Translations under genes and position numbers: made by a program | From: Xanthomonas sp. DAR 34887 | GTDB taxonomy: Bacteria; Pseudomonadota; Gammaproteobacteria; Xanthomonadales; Xanthomonadaceae | Length of the DNA stretch: 64,000 nucleotides | Direction: 5' to 3' | NCBI RefSeq assembly: GCF_041245805.1 | Contig: NZ_CP162490.1 | Span: forward strand, 4,007,001 to 4,071,000 | Notes under the pieces: model-generated | Seen by the model: only the letters and a program-made list of their open reading frames with translations | What the model was told of the DNA's origin: nothing | Database searches by the model: none | In this document: positions 8,646 to 17,982 of the stretch, in pieces | Numbering within the stretch: the stretch's first letter is position 1 | How the letters are laid out: each line of letters opens with the position of its first letter

Positions 8646-11153
8646 CTACTGTTTCTGCACAGCCGCTTTCGCCGCCGCCGCGCGCGGCGGCGCATTCTTC
8701 ACATAGCGATCGAACCACTCCAGCATTTCGGCCACCACGTCTTCGTTGGACTCGCGCGCGCTGTACCAGTGCGGTTCGAACGGCAGCAGCACCAGCCGCG
8801 CGGTGCCGCCGAGGCCGCGGATGGCCTGGAACATGCGCGGGGCCTGGGTGGTCTCGGTGCCGGGATTGGCGTCGTCCATGCCGTGCACCAGCAGTAGCGG
8901 CTCGTTGATCTTGTCGGCATTGAAGAACGCCGAGGCCTGCGCGTACACGTCCGGCGCGGCCCAGAACGAGCGCCGCTCGTTCTGGAAGCCGAACGGGGTC
9001 AGAGTCTTGTTGTAGCTGCCGCTCGTCGCCACGCCGGCGCGGAACAGCTCGGTATGCGCCAGCAGGTTGGCCGCCATCAGCGCGCCGTGGCTGTGGCCGG
9101 TGACGCCGATCCGGTCGCGGTCCACCACACCCAGCGCCACCGCCTTGTCCACCGCCGCGGTGGCGTTGTCCACCAGTTGCTGCAGATAGGTGTCGTAGGC
9201 GGTCTTGGGATCGCCGACGATCGGGAACGCGGTGTCGTCGATGATCGCGTAACCGGCCAGCAACAGCAGCTGGTAGGAGCTCAAGCGGGTGAAATCGCGT
9301 TCGTTGGCGCCGCTGACCTGGCCGGCCTTGGACGGGTCGGCGTAGTCCAGCGGATAGGCGTACAGGATCGCCGGCACCCGCGTGCCTTCCTTGTAGCCCG
9401 GCGGCGTGTACAGGGTGAACGACAGTTCCACCCCGTCCTTGCGGGTGTAGGTCACCAGCCGCTTCTTGATCTGCCGCACCAGCGGCGTCGGATCGGGAAA
9501 GCGGGTGACCGGCGCGATGCTCGATGCGTAGACCGCTTCGCCCGCCGCCGCAGCGGGCTGGGCCTGGCCCAGCGCACGCAGGTACACGTTCGGCGGATCG
9601 GTCGGCGACTGGCGCCAGGTCAGCAGGCGGGTGGTATCGTCGCCGGCGAATCCGGCGAACACTTCGTCCACGCTGGCGTCGCTGCGGAACAGGCGCTCGG
9701 TCTTGCCGCTGGCCAGGTCGTAGCGGTCCAGGAACGCACGGTCGCCAGCCGGCGTCGCGCCCTGACCGCTCAGGAACAGCGCGCCGCGGTCTTCGTGCAG
9801 CACCGCTTCGCCGTTGGCCAGCACGCGCAGTTCCGGCGTGCCGGGATCGGCGTACAGATCGTCGGTGGACAGGTCGAACAGCACCCGGCTTGGCGCGCCG
9901 GCGCGGTCGGCGTCGAGCAGCGTGGTGCGCCGCCAGTGGCGGTTCTCGTCGTATTCGTCCAGCAGCGCCTGGCTGCCCTGGGCGAACCAGGACAGGCCGG
10001 CGTAGCGTTGGGTCACCCGCGCCAGTTCGCGCGGCTTGGCGGTGAACGGCGCCGCCAGGGTCAGCAGCTTGTCGCGCGCAGGCACGGTCGCCTTCCAGTC
10101 GCCGCCATCCAGCGCCTCGGCCCAGACCAGCGTGGCCGGCTGGTTGGCGCGCCAGGCGTACGCACGCGGGCCGGTCGGCACGCCGTGCACCGGCACCCGT
10201 TCGGCGACCGGCAGATCGGCCAGCACGCGCTCGCTGCCATTGGACAGATCCAGCACCGCCACGTCGTGGGCGAAACGCGCATAGGTGGTGACATAGGAAT
10301 ACGGCCGCTTGAGCCGCTCCACGCGCACGTGGCGGCCATCGGGCGCGCCGTCGACCGCGGTATAGACGGCCGGTGCGCCGACCTTGCTCTGCTTGCCGCT
10401 GGCCGCATCGACGGTGAGCAACTGCGAGGTGGCGTAGTACGCGAACAACGCCTCGTCCTCGGGGCTGGACAGCGTGTCGCGCGCCTCGTAGGTACTGCTC
10501 TCGCCCTTGCCCTGGATGGCTTCCTTGACCTCCGGACCCAGCGGCACCGCCGCCTTGCGCGGCGCGGCGCCCAGGTCCTGCGGCACGGTCTTCAGCAGCA
10601 GCGTGTCGCTGCCGCCCAGCCACTGGATCTCGCCGCCCAGCACCGGGTTGAGCTGCACGCCATCGATACGGCGCACGTTGCCGGTGGCGACGTCGCCCAG
10701 CCATAGCTCGACGCGATCGGCAGCGGTGTTGTTGAAGGCGAAACGGCGCCCGTCCGGCGACCACACCGGCAGCGCCGGACAGGCACCGGCCGGCAGGGTC
10801 ACCGCGGTCTGCCTGCCGCTGGCCACGTCGACCAGGCTGAAGCCTTCCAGGCAGGCGCGGATGCCGTAGCCGTTGGACATGTCGTGGCGGCTGTGGCTGC
10901 GCAGCTCCACGCGCACGCCGGCCAGCTTCAGGTACGGCTCGGCGACGCGCGCGATCGGCGGATACTGGGTGCGCTGCACCAGCAACAGGGTCTTGCCGGT
11001 GGGGTCAAGCCGCGGCGACGGATTGAGCGGCGCACGCATTACCCCCAACAGCGGCTCGGGCGGCTGACGGTAACCGCTGTCGGCGGCCGAAGCGGCGAGC
11101 GGCAACAGGCTGGCGAGCGCCAGCGACAAGACCCACCGGTACGGCACGACCAT
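8646..11153 (-). CDS. Prolyl-oligopeptidase family (S9) peptidase, exported
   Basis: An 835-residue secreted serine peptidase with an N-terminal signal peptide (residues 1-23, ending ASA). A long beta-propeller-like region (about 30-570) precedes the alpha/beta-hydrolase domain. The catalytic elbow GHSHGA gives Ser688, VHGMDDANPG gives Asp760 or 761, and FEPHWY gives His795, a complete triad in order. The architecture resembles the glutamyl-endopeptidase-like S9 enzymes common in Xanthomonas. The ATG at 11153 was chosen because the signal peptide starts there; a 39-residue extension upstream lacks support. It likely degrades oligopeptides in the periplasm and leads the operon with the small lipoprotein. 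Confidence 0.88.
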   Translation of the reverse strand: MVVPYRWVLSLALASLLPLAASAADSGYRQPPEPLLGVMRAPLNPSPRLDPTGKTLLLVQRTQYPPIARVAEPYLKLAGVRVELRSHSRHDMSNGYGIRACLEGFSLVDVASGRQTAVTLPAGACPALPVWSPDGRRFAFNNTAADRVELWLGDVATGNVRRIDGVQLNPVLGGEIQWLGGSDTLLLKTVPQDLGAAPRKAAVPLGPEVKEAIQGKGESSTYEARDTLSSPEDEALFAYYATSQLLTVDAASGKQSKVGAPAVYTAVDGAPDGRHVRVERLKRPYSYVTTYARFAHDVAVLDLSNGSERVLADLPVAERVPVHGVPTGPRAYAWRANQPATLVWAEALDGGDWKATVPARDKLLTLAAPFTAKPRELARVTQRYAGLSWFAQGSQALLDEYDENRHWRRTTLLDADRAGAPSRVLFDLSTDDLYADPGTPELRVLANGEAVLHEDRGALFLSGQGATPAGDRAFLDRYDLASGKTERLFRSDASVDEVFAGFAGDDTTRLLTWRQSPTDPPNVYLRALGQAQPAAAAGEAVYASSIAPVTRFPDPTPLVRQIKKRLVTYTRKDGVELSFTLYTPPGYKEGTRVPAILYAYPLDYADPSKAGQVSGANERDFTRLSSYQLLLLAGYAIIDDTAFPIVGDPKTAYDTYLQQLVDNATAAVDKAVALGVVDRDRIGVTGHSHGALMAANLLAHTELFRAGVATSGSYNKTLTPFGFQNERRSFWAAPDVYAQASAFFNADKINEPLLLVHGMDDANPGTETTQAPRMFQAIRGLGGTARLVLLPFEPHWYSARESNEDVVAEMLEWFDRYVKNAPPRAAAAKAAVQKQ

Positions 11154-11557
11154 GACATTTATCCCCTGGCGAATGGCTGTGAAAACGTAGCACACCGCTG
11201 GTGTCCCAGTGACTCCCGACCTCGGCATCTTTTGGAGGAGTGGCTCGGGCTGGATGAGATGAAGGGCCAATTGTTCCCTTCTCCCATCGGGACCATGGCC
11301 CCCTTTTCGGGGGAAGGTGCCCCGAAGGGGCGGATGAGGGTACGGGCGAAGCCTCGTGCACCCAAACTCCGCGAGACGCTTCGCGCCGGACCCTCACCCC
11401 AACCCCTCTCCCGGGGGGAGAGGGGCTATGCACGCTCGGCTATTCCCACCGGGACCATGCCCCCCATTTCGAAGAAAGCGACCCGCTAGTTTTTAGAGCC
11501 CCACAACGCAGAACGCCGGGCAGAGCCCGGCGTTCGGTAACGCGATCGCGGAGGCGA
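11154..11557. repeat. Intergenic composite repeat between mdh and S9 peptidase
   Basis: This 404-base gap has no gene. A hairpin-forming element at 11391-11427 reads CCCTCACCCC, then CCCCTCTCCC facing GGAGAGGGG; CCCTCACCCCAACCCC-type elements are scattered through Xanthomonas and other GC-rich proteobacterial genomes. Two near-identical 21-base direct copies of CCCAYCGGGACCATGSCCCC lie on either side (11283-11303 and 11445-11465), so the whole block looks like a unit of about 190 bases with repeated ends. The mdh terminator is at its right edge. Confidence 0.6.
11512..11534 (-). terminator. Terminator hairpin of mdh
   Basis: A perfect 10-bp stem (AACGCCGGGC and its complement) with a 3-base loop begins 24 bases past the mdh stop. 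The downstream mRNA is only moderately U-rich, so the termination efficiency is uncertain. Confidence 0.65.
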
Positions 11558-12544
11558 TCAGCCCAGCAGGTGCGCCACGCCGCTGCGCTCTTCTTCCAGC
11601 TCGGCCAGGGTCTTGTCGATGTACTTCTGGCTGAAGTCGTCGATCGGCAGGTCCTTGACCAGGGTGTACTCGCCGTTCTCGGTGGTCACCGCGAAGCCGA
11701 ACATCACGCCTTCCGGAATGCCGTAGGAGCCGTCGGACGGCACGCCCATGGTCACCCACTTGCCGTTGCTGCCCAGCACCCAGTCGCGCACGTGGTCGAT
11801 GGCGGCGTTGGCGGCCGAAGCGGCCGAGGACGAGCCGCGCGCTTCGATGATCGCCGCGCCGCGCTTGCCCACGGTCGGGATGAAGGTGTTGGCGTTCCAT
11901 TCCTGGTCGTTGATCGCCTCGGCGATGGAGGTGCCATCGACGGTGGCGAAGCGGTAGTCCGGGTACATGGTCGGGCTGTGGTTGCCCCACACCACCAGCT
12001 TCTCGATGCCGCCGACCGGCTTGCCGAGCTTGCCGGCCAGTTGGCTCAGCGCGCGGTTGTGGTCCAGACGCAACATGGCGGTGAAGTTCTTCGGGTTCAG
12101 GTCCGGTGCCGACTTCATCGCGATGTAGGCGTTGGTGTTGGCCGGGTTGCCAACCACCAGCACCTTGACGTTGCGGCTGGCGACCTTGTTCAGCGCCGCG
12201 CCCTGCGCGGTGAAGATCTTGGCGTTCTCCAGCAGCAGGTCCTTGCGCTCCATGCCCGGGCCGCGCGGACGCGCGCCGACCAGCAGGGCGATGTCGGCGT
12301 CCTTGAACGCCACTTCGGCGTCGTCGGTGCCGACCATGCCGGCCAGCAGCGGGAACGCGCAGTCTTCCAGCTCCATCATCACGCCCTTCAGCGCGGCCTG
12401 GGCCTTCTCCATCGGCAGCTCGAGCAGCTGCAGGATCACCGGCTGGTCCTTGCCCAGCATTTCGCCGGAGGCGATACGGAACAGCAGGGCATAGCCGATC
12501 TGGCCGGCAGCGCCGGTCACAGCAACACGTACGGGTGTCTTCAT
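11558..12544 (-). CDS. mdh: Malate dehydrogenase, NAD-dependent
   Basis: A 328-residue enzyme interconverting malate and oxaloacetate in the TCA cycle, the usual size for the group found in Xanthomonas, Burkholderia and actinobacteria. The Rossmann motif GAAGQIGYALLFRIASG (residues 9-25) binds NAD. The mobile loop GARPRGPGMERKDLL supplies substrate arginines, LDHNRALSQLA follows, and VVWGNHSPTMYPDY contains the catalytic His. The start at 12544 (MKTPVRVAVTGAAG) is fixed by homology; the frame extends 31 codons upstream without support. It sits 34 bp downstream of the thioredoxin-like gene. Confidence 0.95.
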   Translation of the reverse strand: MKTPVRVAVTGAAGQIGYALLFRIASGEMLGKDQPVILQLLELPMEKAQAALKGVMMELEDCAFPLLAGMVGTDDAEVAFKDADIALLVGARPRGPGMERKDLLLENAKIFTAQGAALNKVASRNVKVLVVGNPANTNAYIAMKSAPDLNPKNFTAMLRLDHNRALSQLAGKLGKPVGGIEKLVVWGNHSPTMYPDYRFATVDGTSIAEAINDQEWNANTFIPTVGKRGAAIIEARGSSSAASAANAAIDHVRDWVLGSNGKWVTMGVPSDGSYGIPEGVMFGFAVTTENGEYTLVKDLPIDDFSQKYIDKTLAELEEERSGVAHLLG

Positions 12545-12578
12545 GGGGGGTTCCTCTGCTAAAAAAGGGATAAGGGGG

Positions 12579-12974
12579 TCAGTAGACGCGGTAGCCGAGC
12601 GGCTGCAGGTGCGCGTCCAGGGCGGCGCCGCGGTCATCAGCGATGCGGTAGCCGTCGATCACGTGCTGGCCGACCACCGTGATCGGCACGCCTTCGCGAC
12701 CCAGGGCGGCGGCGGCCAGGCGGCCTTCCTCCTGCTCCACGTCGAGCACGCGGTAGCGGACCTGGGCACGTTCGAAATCGGCCTGTTGCCGGCGGCAGTA
12801 ACCGCACCAGTCGGCGGCCAGCATGACGATGCCGTCCTCGCCGGTGAGCAGCCGCGGATCGCCGGCCGCCAGCGTTGCCGGCGCCGATGTCGTCCCCGCG
12901 CTGCGCCACCACGCATGCACGCCGCCACCGATTCCGAGCAGCAGCAGACACAGCAGGAGGGGACGCATCGTCAT
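12579..12974 (-). CDS. Thioredoxin/glutaredoxin-like protein, membrane anchored or exported
   Basis: A 131-residue thiol-redox protein. Residues 3-21 form a hydrophobic N-terminal helix (signal peptide or anchor). The active site WCGYC gives Cys57 and Cys60 at the end of the first strand, and GVPITVVG carries the cis-proline before the last strands. Length and the missing C-terminal helices make it closer to glutaredoxin than to full thioredoxin. It probably works as a periplasmic disulfide reductase or isomerase; partner unknown. An alternative ATG lies two codons downstream. It precedes mdh on the same strand. Confidence 0.75.
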   Translation of the reverse strand: MTMRPLLLCLLLLGIGGGVHAWWRSAGTTSAPATLAAGDPRLLTGEDGIVMLAADWCGYCRRQQADFERAQVRYRVLDVEQEEGRLAAAALGREGVPITVVGQHVIDGYRIADDRGAALDAHLQPLGYRVY

Positions 12975-13025
12975 CGAGGGTCGGGCGCGGCAATCAACCG
13001 GGAAATGTTAGCACGCAGGCCATCT

Positions 13026-13050
13026 GCGACCGGCCGCCAGGGCCGGTCGC
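13026..13050 (-). terminator. Hairpin downstream of ppiB
   Basis: A perfect 10-bp GC-rich stem (GCGACCGGCC) with a 5-base loop starts 8 bases past the ppiB stop. No T-tract follows, so it may protect the 3' end more than terminate. Confidence 0.5.
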
Positions 13051-13058
13051 TGGGGCAC

Positions 13059-13553
13059 TCAGGCGCCGAGCACGCGGTTCCACTCGGCGACGCGGTCGGC
13101 CTTGGCCGCCAGCACCGCATCGGCGTCGCCTTCGATGGTGATCTTGTTGATGACATCGCCCTGGGCGACGCTGTCGACCACGTCCAGGCCCTGGGTCACC
13201 TTGCCGAACACGGTGTGCTTGCCGTCCAGCCACGGGGTGGCGGTGTGGGTGATGAAGAACTGACTGCCGTTGGTGCTGGGACCGGCATTGGCCATCGACA
13301 GCACGCCGCGCTCGTGGCGCACGCCGTTGTTGGTCTCGTCCTCGAAGCGGTAGCCCGGGCCGCCGCGGCCGGAGCCTTCCGGGCAGCCGCCCTGGATCAT
13401 GAAGTCGGCGATCACGCGGTGGAAGTTCAGCCCGTCGTAGAAGCCGCGCTTGGCCAGGTTCACGAAGTTGGCCACGGTCAGCGGCGCCTTGTCGGGATAC
13501 AGCTCGATCGTGATCGGGCCGCGGGCGGTGTCGAAATGGGCGATCAGGGACAT
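13059..13553 (-). CDS. ppiB: Peptidyl-prolyl cis-trans isomerase B (cyclophilin)
   Basis: A 164-residue cytosolic cyclophilin that isomerises Xaa-Pro bonds. The core matches PpiB: FHRVIADFMIQGG (catalytic Arg and the Phe/Met/Gln cluster), FEDETNN, LSMANAGPSTNGSQFFIT and LDGKHTVFGKV. No signal peptide is present, which separates it from periplasmic PpiA. The ATG at 13553 starts MSLIAHFDT; the frame runs upstream over the divergent typA promoter without homology. Confidence 0.95.
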   Translation of the reverse strand: MSLIAHFDTARGPITIELYPDKAPLTVANFVNLAKRGFYDGLNFHRVIADFMIQGGCPEGSGRGGPGYRFEDETNNGVRHERGVLSMANAGPSTNGSQFFITHTATPWLDGKHTVFGKVTQGLDVVDSVAQGDVINKITIEGDADAVLAAKADRVAEWNRVLGA

Positions 13554-13690
13554 GGGATTCCTTGGAAACGGGGGCGTCATTTGGGGCGCATAGGATACAC
13601 GGCGGCCTGTTTGGCCCGCTTCCGGCACCGCAAGGTGGTGCCTGCACCTGCAGCCTGAATCCTGAACCGGCAGGCGCGCCGGGATACAGG

Positions 13691-13696
13691 TATAAT
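13691..13696 (+). promoter_or_regulatory. Probable -10 element of typA
   Basis: A perfect TATAAT lies 48 bases upstream of the typA ATG, in the 190-bp gap shared with divergent ppiB. No convincing -35 is visible at 16-18 bp, so it is a partial promoter call. Confidence 0.5.
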
Positions 13697-13743
13697 AGGC
13701 GGCTTCCTCTCCTTCCTTCTGGCGCCGGCTGGCCCCCTTTCGC

Positions 13744-15573
13744 ATGTCCATCGAAAATCTTCGCAATATCGCCATCGTCGCCCACGTCGACCATGGCAAG
13801 ACCACCCTCGTCGACTGCCTGCTGAAGCAGTCCGGCACCCTGTCCGAGCGTACGGTGCTGGCCGAGCGCGTGATGGACAGCAACGACCAGGAAAAGGAAC
13901 GCGGCATCACCATCCTGGCCAAGAACACCGCCATCACCTGGCAAGGCAACCGCATCAACATCGTCGACACTCCCGGACACGCCGACTTCGGCGGCGAGGT
14001 GGAGCGCGTGCTGTCGATGGTGGACACCGTGCTGATCCTGGTCGACGCGATGGACGGCCCGATGCCGCAGACCCGCTTCGTGACCCAGAAGGCGTTCGCG
14101 ATGGGCTTCAAGCCGATCGTGGTGGTCAACAAGATCGACCGCCCCGGCGCGCGCCCGGACTGGGTGATCGACCAGGTGTTCGACCTGTTCGACAAGCTCG
14201 GCGCGACCAACGAGCAGCTCGACTTCCCGATCGTCTACACCTCGGCGCTGAACGGCTACGCTTCGCTGGACGATAGCGTGCGCGACGGCGACATGACCCC
14301 GCTGTACGAAGCGATCATGCAGCACGCGCCGAAGCCGGACGTGGATCCGGACGGCCCGTTCCAGATGCGCATCAGCCAGCTGGACTACAACAACTTCGTC
14401 GGCGTGATCGGCATCGGCCGCATCCAGCGCGGCGTGCTGAAGAAAAACATGCCGGTATCGGTGATCGACCGCGAAGGCAAGAAGCGTCAGGGCAAGGTGC
14501 TGCAGGTGCTGGGCTTCCTGGGTCTGGAGCGGATCGAGCAGGACAGCGCGCAGGCCGGCGACATCGTGGCCATCTCCGGCATCCAGGAGCTGACCATCTC
14601 CGACACCGTGTGCGCGCTGGACGCCCCCGAGGCGCTGCCGCCGCTGACCGTGGACGAGCCGACCATCTCGATGACCTTCCAGGTCAACAACTCGCCGTTC
14701 GCCGGCAACAAGGACCTGTCGGGCGGCAAGTTCCTGACCAGCCGCCAGCTCAAGGACCGGCTGGAGCGCGAGACCGTGCACAACGTGGCGCTGAAGGTGC
14801 AGCAGCTGGAAGACGCCGACAAGTTCCTGGTCTCCGGTCGCGGCGAGCTGCACCTGTCGGTGCTGATCGAAAACATGCGCCGCGAAGGCTTCGAGCTGGC
14901 GGTGTCGCGTCCGGAAGTCATCATCAAGGAGATCGACGGCAAGATGATGGAGCCGGTCGAGCAGCTGGTGGTGGACATCGAGGAGCAGCACCAGGGCGGC
15001 GTGATGGAGAAGCTGGGCACCCGCAAGGGCCAGCTCAAGAACATGGAACCGGACGGCAAGGGCCGCGTGCGCCTGGACTACATGATTCCGGCGCGCGGCC
15101 TGATCGGCTTCCAGAACGAGTTCCGCACCCTGACCCAGGGCTCGGGCCTGCTGTTCCACGTGTTCGACCACTACGGCCCGAAGGAACAGGGCGCCATTGC
15201 CAAGCGCCAGAACGGCGTGATGATCGCCAATGCGCCGGGCGCCACTCCCGCCTACGCGCTGGGGCCGCTGGAAGAGCGCGGCCGCCTGTTCGCCGCCGAA
15301 GGCGACAACGTGTACGAAGGCCAGCTGGTCGGCATCCACTCCAAGGACAACGACCTGACCGTCAACGCGATCAAGACCAAGCCGCTGACAAACATGCGCG
15401 CTTCGGGCAAGGACGACGCGATCAAGCTGACCCCGGCGATCAAGTACACGCTGGAACAGGCGCTGGACTTCATCGAGGACGACGAGCTGGTCGAAGTCAC
15501 CCCGAAGGAAATTCGCCTGCGCAAGAAGTTCCTGACCGAAAGCGATCGCAAGCGCGCCGGTCGCGCGGGCTGA
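13744..15573 (+). CDS. typA: Translational GTPase TypA/BipA
   Basis: A 609-residue ribosome-binding GTPase of the EF-G family, the normal length for TypA. G1 is AHVDHGKT (13-20), G2 lies in the KERGITI region, G3 is DTPGHADF and G4 NKIDRPGA. The C-terminal part has the domain V-like and TypA-specific sections (LMDYMIPARGLIGFQNEF-type sequence). It assists 50S assembly and stress responses such as cold. It is followed 13 bp later by a DUF2127 gene, probably in the same transcript. Confidence 0.95.
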   Translation: MSIENLRNIAIVAHVDHGKTTLVDCLLKQSGTLSERTVLAERVMDSNDQEKERGITILAKNTAITWQGNRINIVDTPGHADFGGEVERVLSMVDTVLILVDAMDGPMPQTRFVTQKAFAMGFKPIVVVNKIDRPGARPDWVIDQVFDLFDKLGATNEQLDFPIVYTSALNGYASLDDSVRDGDMTPLYEAIMQHAPKPDVDPDGPFQMRISQLDYNNFVGVIGIGRIQRGVLKKNMPVSVIDREGKKRQGKVLQVLGFLGLERIEQDSAQAGDIVAISGIQELTISDTVCALDAPEALPPLTVDEPTISMTFQVNNSPFAGNKDLSGGKFLTSRQLKDRLERETVHNVALKVQQLEDADKFLVSGRGELHLSVLIENMRREGFELAVSRPEVIIKEIDGKMMEPVEQLVVDIEEQHQGGVMEKLGTRKGQLKNMEPDGKGRVRLDYMIPARGLIGFQNEFRTLTQGSGLLFHVFDHYGPKEQGAIAKRQNGVMIANAPGATPAYALGPLEERGRLFAAEGDNVYEGQLVGIHSKDNDLTVNAIKTKPLTNMRASGKDDAIKLTPAIKYTLEQALDFIEDDELVEVTPKEIRLRKKFLTESDRKRAGRAG

Positions 15574-15586
15574 TCGCCAAGCTCCC

Positions 15587-16069
15587 GTGGCCAGCAAGAA
15601 GGCGTACAACCCGGATCCGCACGCGCATCCGGGCCTGCACCTGATCGCACTGCTGGAGGCCGGCAAAGGCCTGCTGGCGGTGCTCGCGGCCACGGGCCTG
15701 GAACTGATGGGCCCGCTGCCGCTGCGCGCGGCGGTGGGCCGGCTGATCGTGCGTTTCAGCCTGGATCCCGAGCACGGCGCGCTGCCGTCGCTGCTCACCA
15801 TGATCAATCCCGGCGCGGTGCACCTGGCCGCCGCCGGCATGCTCGCCTACGGCGTGCTGCACATCGTCGAAGCCTGGGGCCTGTGGCGCGCCAAGGCCTG
15901 GGCGTCGATGCTGGGCTGCATCTCCGCCGCCATCTATCTGCCGTTCGACATCTACGCCATCGTGCGCCATCCCGGCTGGGCCGCGTGGGCGGTGCTGGCG
16001 ATCAACCTGGCCGTGGTCGGCATCCTGGCCCGCGACCTGATCCGGCGCCGACGGCGTCCCGCGCGCTGA
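15587..16069 (+). CDS. DUF2127 family membrane protein
   Basis: A 160-residue integral membrane protein matching DUF2127: GLHLIALLEAGKGLLAVLAATGLE near the N-terminus, then helices at about 83-105, 108-125 and 128-148, with the YGVLHIVEAWGLWRAKAWA core. The start is GTG at 15587, 13 bp after the typA stop; no in-frame ATG is available before the conserved region. The C-terminus RRRRRPAR is cytoplasm-like. Function unknown; translational coupling to typA is possible. Confidence 0.8.
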   Translation: MASKKAYNPDPHAHPGLHLIALLEAGKGLLAVLAATGLELMGPLPLRAAVGRLIVRFSLDPEHGALPSLLTMINPGAVHLAAAGMLAYGVLHIVEAWGLWRAKAWASMLGCISAAIYLPFDIYAIVRHPGWAAWAVLAINLAVVGILARDLIRRRRRPAR

Positions 16070-16155
16070 CGCAGGCGGGCGATCGCCCGCAGCGGTTTGC
16101 CAATCCCCATAGCGCTGCGTAGCCTCCAGGAGAACGACTCCCGGGGAATGCGCCG

Positions 16156-17757
16156 ATGCGTCTGCTGCCCGTCCTTTTGCTGTGCGGCACCCTCGCCGGC
16201 TGCCGGCACGCCGCCCTGCCCGAGACCACCGCGACAGCCCCACCCGCGTTCGCCTACGCCGAAGCCGACATCGCAACGCTGCAGGCGCAGATGGCGCGCG
16301 GCACGCTCGACAGCGCCAGCCTGACCGCGGCCTATCTACAGCGGATCGAAGCACTCGACCGGCAGGGACCGGCGCTGCGCGCACTCATCGAACTCAACCC
16401 GCGGGCCCTGGACGAAGCGCGGCAGCTGGACGCCGAACGCCGCGCCGGACATCTGCGCGGCCCGCTGCACGGCATCCCGCTGGTGGTGAAGGACAACATC
16501 GATGCGCGGCCGATGGCCAACTCGGCCGGATCGCTGGCCCTGGCCGACTTCCATCCGCCGCACGACGCGTTCCTGGTGCAGCGCCTGCGCCAGGCCGGCG
16601 CGGTGATCCTGGGCAAGAGCAATCTCAGCGAATGGGCCAACTTCCGCTCCAGCACATCCAGTTCCGGCTGGAGCGCGCGCGGCGGGCAGACCCGCAATCC
16701 CTACGTGCTCGATCGCAATCCCTGCGGTTCCAGCGCCGGCACCGGCGTGGCCGTGTCGGCCAATCTGGCCGCGGCCGGCATCGGCACCGAGACCGACGGC
16801 AGCATCGTCTGCCCGGCCGCGGTGAACGGCCTGGTCGGACTGAAACCGACTGTCGGCCTGGTCAGCCGCGACGGCATCATCCCGATTTCCGCCAGCCAGG
16901 ACACGGCCGGACCGATGGCCCGCAGCGTCGCCGATGCGGCGGCGCTGCTGAGCGTGCTCGCCGCACCCGACCCTGCCGACCCGGCCACTGCCTCGGCACC
17001 GCGCCCATCCGGTTACGACTACAGCGCACACCTGCGCCGCGACGCGCTGCGCGGCGCGCGCATCGGCCTGCTGCCCTCGCCACTGACCCAGACCGCGGAC
17101 ATCGCCGCGGCGCAGGCGCGCGCGGTCGCCGCGCTGCGCGCCGCCGGCGCCACCGTGGTCGATGCGCGGATTGCGACCGCCGGGCAATGGGACGACGCCG
17201 AACTGAGCGTATTGCTGACCGAGTTCAAGGCGGGCCTGGAACGCTACCTCGACACGCGCCAGGCGCCGTTGCGCAGCTTGGAGCAGTTGATTGCGTTCAA
17301 CCGCGCGCATGCCGGACGCGAGCTGGCGCACTTCGACCAGGCCCTGTTCGAACAGGCGCAGGCCACCCGTGGCGTGGACGACCCCGCCTACCTGGAAGCG
17401 CGGGCGAAAGCCCGGCGCCTGGCCGGCGTGGACGGCATCGACGCGACGCTGCGCGCGCAGCGCCTCGATGCGCTGATCGCACCGACCACCGGCCGCGCCT
17501 GGAAGACCGACCCGCTGCATGGCGACGACTTTCCCGGCGCCAGCTACGGCGCGGCGGCGGTGGCCGGCTATCCCAGCCTGACCGTGCCGATGGGCGCCAG
17601 CGACGGCCTGCCGCTGGGCCTGCTGTTCATCGGTACCGCCTGGAGCGAACCGCGGTTGATCGAACTGGGTTACGCCTACGAACAGCGCAGCCGCGCACGC
17701 ACGCCGCCGACCTTCTTGCCGACGCTGCGATCTGCGCAGGCAGCGCACGACCCCTAA
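16156..17757 (+). CDS. Amidase-signature lipoprotein, peptide-amidase-like
   Basis: A 533-residue amidase-signature enzyme with a lipobox LAGC (Cys16). The Ser-cisSer-Lys triad is complete: Lys112 in VVKDNID, Ser192 in the CGSSAG motif (189-195), Ser216 in TETDGSIVCP. The spacing fits the Stenotrophomonas peptide amidase (Lys123, Ser202, Ser226) with a constant offset, so hydrolysis of C-terminal peptide amides is a good hypothesis. The lipid anchor would place it on the periplasmic side of a membrane. It ends at 17757, 57 bp before a REP pair. Confidence 0.85.
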   Translation: MRLLPVLLLCGTLAGCRHAALPETTATAPPAFAYAEADIATLQAQMARGTLDSASLTAAYLQRIEALDRQGPALRALIELNPRALDEARQLDAERRAGHLRGPLHGIPLVVKDNIDARPMANSAGSLALADFHPPHDAFLVQRLRQAGAVILGKSNLSEWANFRSSTSSSGWSARGGQTRNPYVLDRNPCGSSAGTGVAVSANLAAAGIGTETDGSIVCPAAVNGLVGLKPTVGLVSRDGIIPISASQDTAGPMARSVADAAALLSVLAAPDPADPATASAPRPSGYDYSAHLRRDALRGARIGLLPSPLTQTADIAAAQARAVAALRAAGATVVDARIATAGQWDDAELSVLLTEFKAGLERYLDTRQAPLRSLEQLIAFNRAHAGRELAHFDQALFEQAQATRGVDDPAYLEARAKARRLAGVDGIDATLRAQRLDALIAPTTGRAWKTDPLHGDDFPGASYGAAAVAGYPSLTVPMGASDGLPLGLLFIGTAWSEPRLIELGYAYEQRSRARTPPTFLPTLRSAQAAHDP

Positions 17758-17813
17758 AGCGGATAGCGCCGCAAAGACACCAAGCCGAACGCACGGTTGG
17801 CAAGCGCGTTTTT

Positions 17814-17880
17814 GTAGGAGCGGCTTCAGCCGCGACAGAAGCCTACCGAAAGCACATGTCGCGGCTGAAGCCGCTCCTAC
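17814..17880. repeat. Inverted pair of GTAG-type REP sequences, copy 2
   Basis: Arms 17814-17836 and 17858-17880 are identical to those of the copy at 1741, with a different 21-base spacer. It lies between the convergent amidase and mechanosensitive channel genes, a usual REP location. Confidence 0.9.
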
Positions 17881-17982
17881 AGGGTCAAGCGCCTGCGAGC
17901 AAACAGGAGGAACCTGCAAGGCCAAGCGCTACCGCACCAATGCAGACGGCACGAAGAAGCCAGGTCACACCACAACGCTGCG

